Source: Planctomycetota bacterium
Lineage (GTDB): Bacteria; Planctomycetota; GCA-2746535
Assembly: GCA_002746535.1 (NCBI GenBank)
Contig: NVWA01000004.1
Span: forward strand, 1,400-65,399
Reading direction: 5' to 3'
DNA length: 64,000 nucleotides
The notes under the pieces were generated by a model. It had not been told where the DNA came from and ran no database searches. It saw only the letters and a list, made by a program, of their open reading frames with translations. Positions within the stretch are counted from its first letter, which is position 1. Every line of letters starts with the position of its first letter. The position numbers were made by a program, and so were the translations under genes. Below are positions 63,963-64,000 of this stretch, in pieces.

Positions 63963-64000
63963 GATTATTACAATTCCTAATATACAATAAGTAATAAAAA

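Noticed and set aside
1-64000. CRISPR arrays, tRNA, rRNA, transposases or phage genes
   Set aside because: None was recognised by eye on either strand; no regularly spaced repeats or tRNA-like cloverleaf with CCA context was found.

Overview
This is a 64 kb stretch of an AT-rich bacterial chromosome. It resembles a marine member of the PVC group, most likely Lentisphaerota-like. Pointers to this are LL-diaminopimelate aminotransferase, several formylglycine sulfatases and carbohydrate-active enzymes, a very large PQQ-propeller protein, and a sigma-54/FHA/SpoIIE regulatory style. No rRNA or tRNA is present to fix the taxonomy, so this is an inference. The first ~1,000 bases do not belong with the rest. 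They are GC-rich and carry an alphaproteobacterial-type RNase D gene with a frameshift. Near base 1,000 this sequence runs directly into the 5'-truncated AT-rich hydrolase gene, which looks like a chimeric contig end.

Layout. 1-1,000: foreign RNase D. 1,005-6,800: truncated hydrolase, secreted esterase, heparinase II/III-like lyase, membrane protein, biotin synthase, exported superoxide-reductase-like protein. 6,900-16,500: SpoU-type RNA methyltransferase, LeuRS, a TIGR02147-type regulator overlapping a lipoprotein gene, exonuclease III, alanine racemase with a small hydrolase, GspE/PilB-type ATPase. 16,700-20,100: a four-gene operon of PTS IIA, a PII-like protein and two cation/proton antiporters. 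20,150-24,650: two RNA-methyltransferase-type genes around a LacI regulator and a PfkB sugar kinase. 24,800-34,900: a repeat-containing lipoprotein, an asparagine-synthetase homologue with a dead glutaminase site, cobalamin adenosyltransferase, a FecCD/BtuCD-type ABC transporter, zinc-ribbon membrane proteins, and a LamG-like secreted protein whose start codon is not canonical. 34,900-39,850: SGNH hydrolase, GH94 phosphorylase and PL22-like propeller lyase. 40,100-48,550: a solo winged-helix gene and housekeeping genes (dapL, rlmN, recJ, argC), with an APH-fold pseudokinase and an FHA-GAF-SpoIIE phosphatase. 52,650-62,550: the PQQ/methyltransferase chimera, esterase, phosphoesterase, propeller glycosidase and two cytoplasmic sulfatases.

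The most interesting system lies at 48.7-52.5 kb and 62.6-64 kb. Two genes encode GNAT proteins resembling the N-acyl amino acid synthase FeeM/LuxI superfamily. One is followed by a separate two-helix YgaP/DUF2892-like membrane protein. In the other, the same membrane module is fused to the N-terminus of the synthase. Both genes have a well-formed sigma-54 (-24/-12) promoter at nearly the same distance from the start codon. One is transcribed divergently from a sigma-54 activator with a TPR-like sensor region and an unusual C-terminal winged helix in place of a Fis-type domain. The other has a perfect 14-bp inverted repeat about 80-115 bp upstream of its promoter that could be an activator site. 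Together they suggest a sigma-54-controlled, membrane-linked acyl-amino-acid (lipid or signal) system.

A second theme is intracellular breakdown of sulfated or uronic-acid-containing glycans. The heparinase-like lyase, SGNH hydrolase, GH94, PL22-like, propeller glycosidase and both sulfatases all lack signal peptides. No tRNA, rRNA, CRISPR array, transposase or phage gene was seen.
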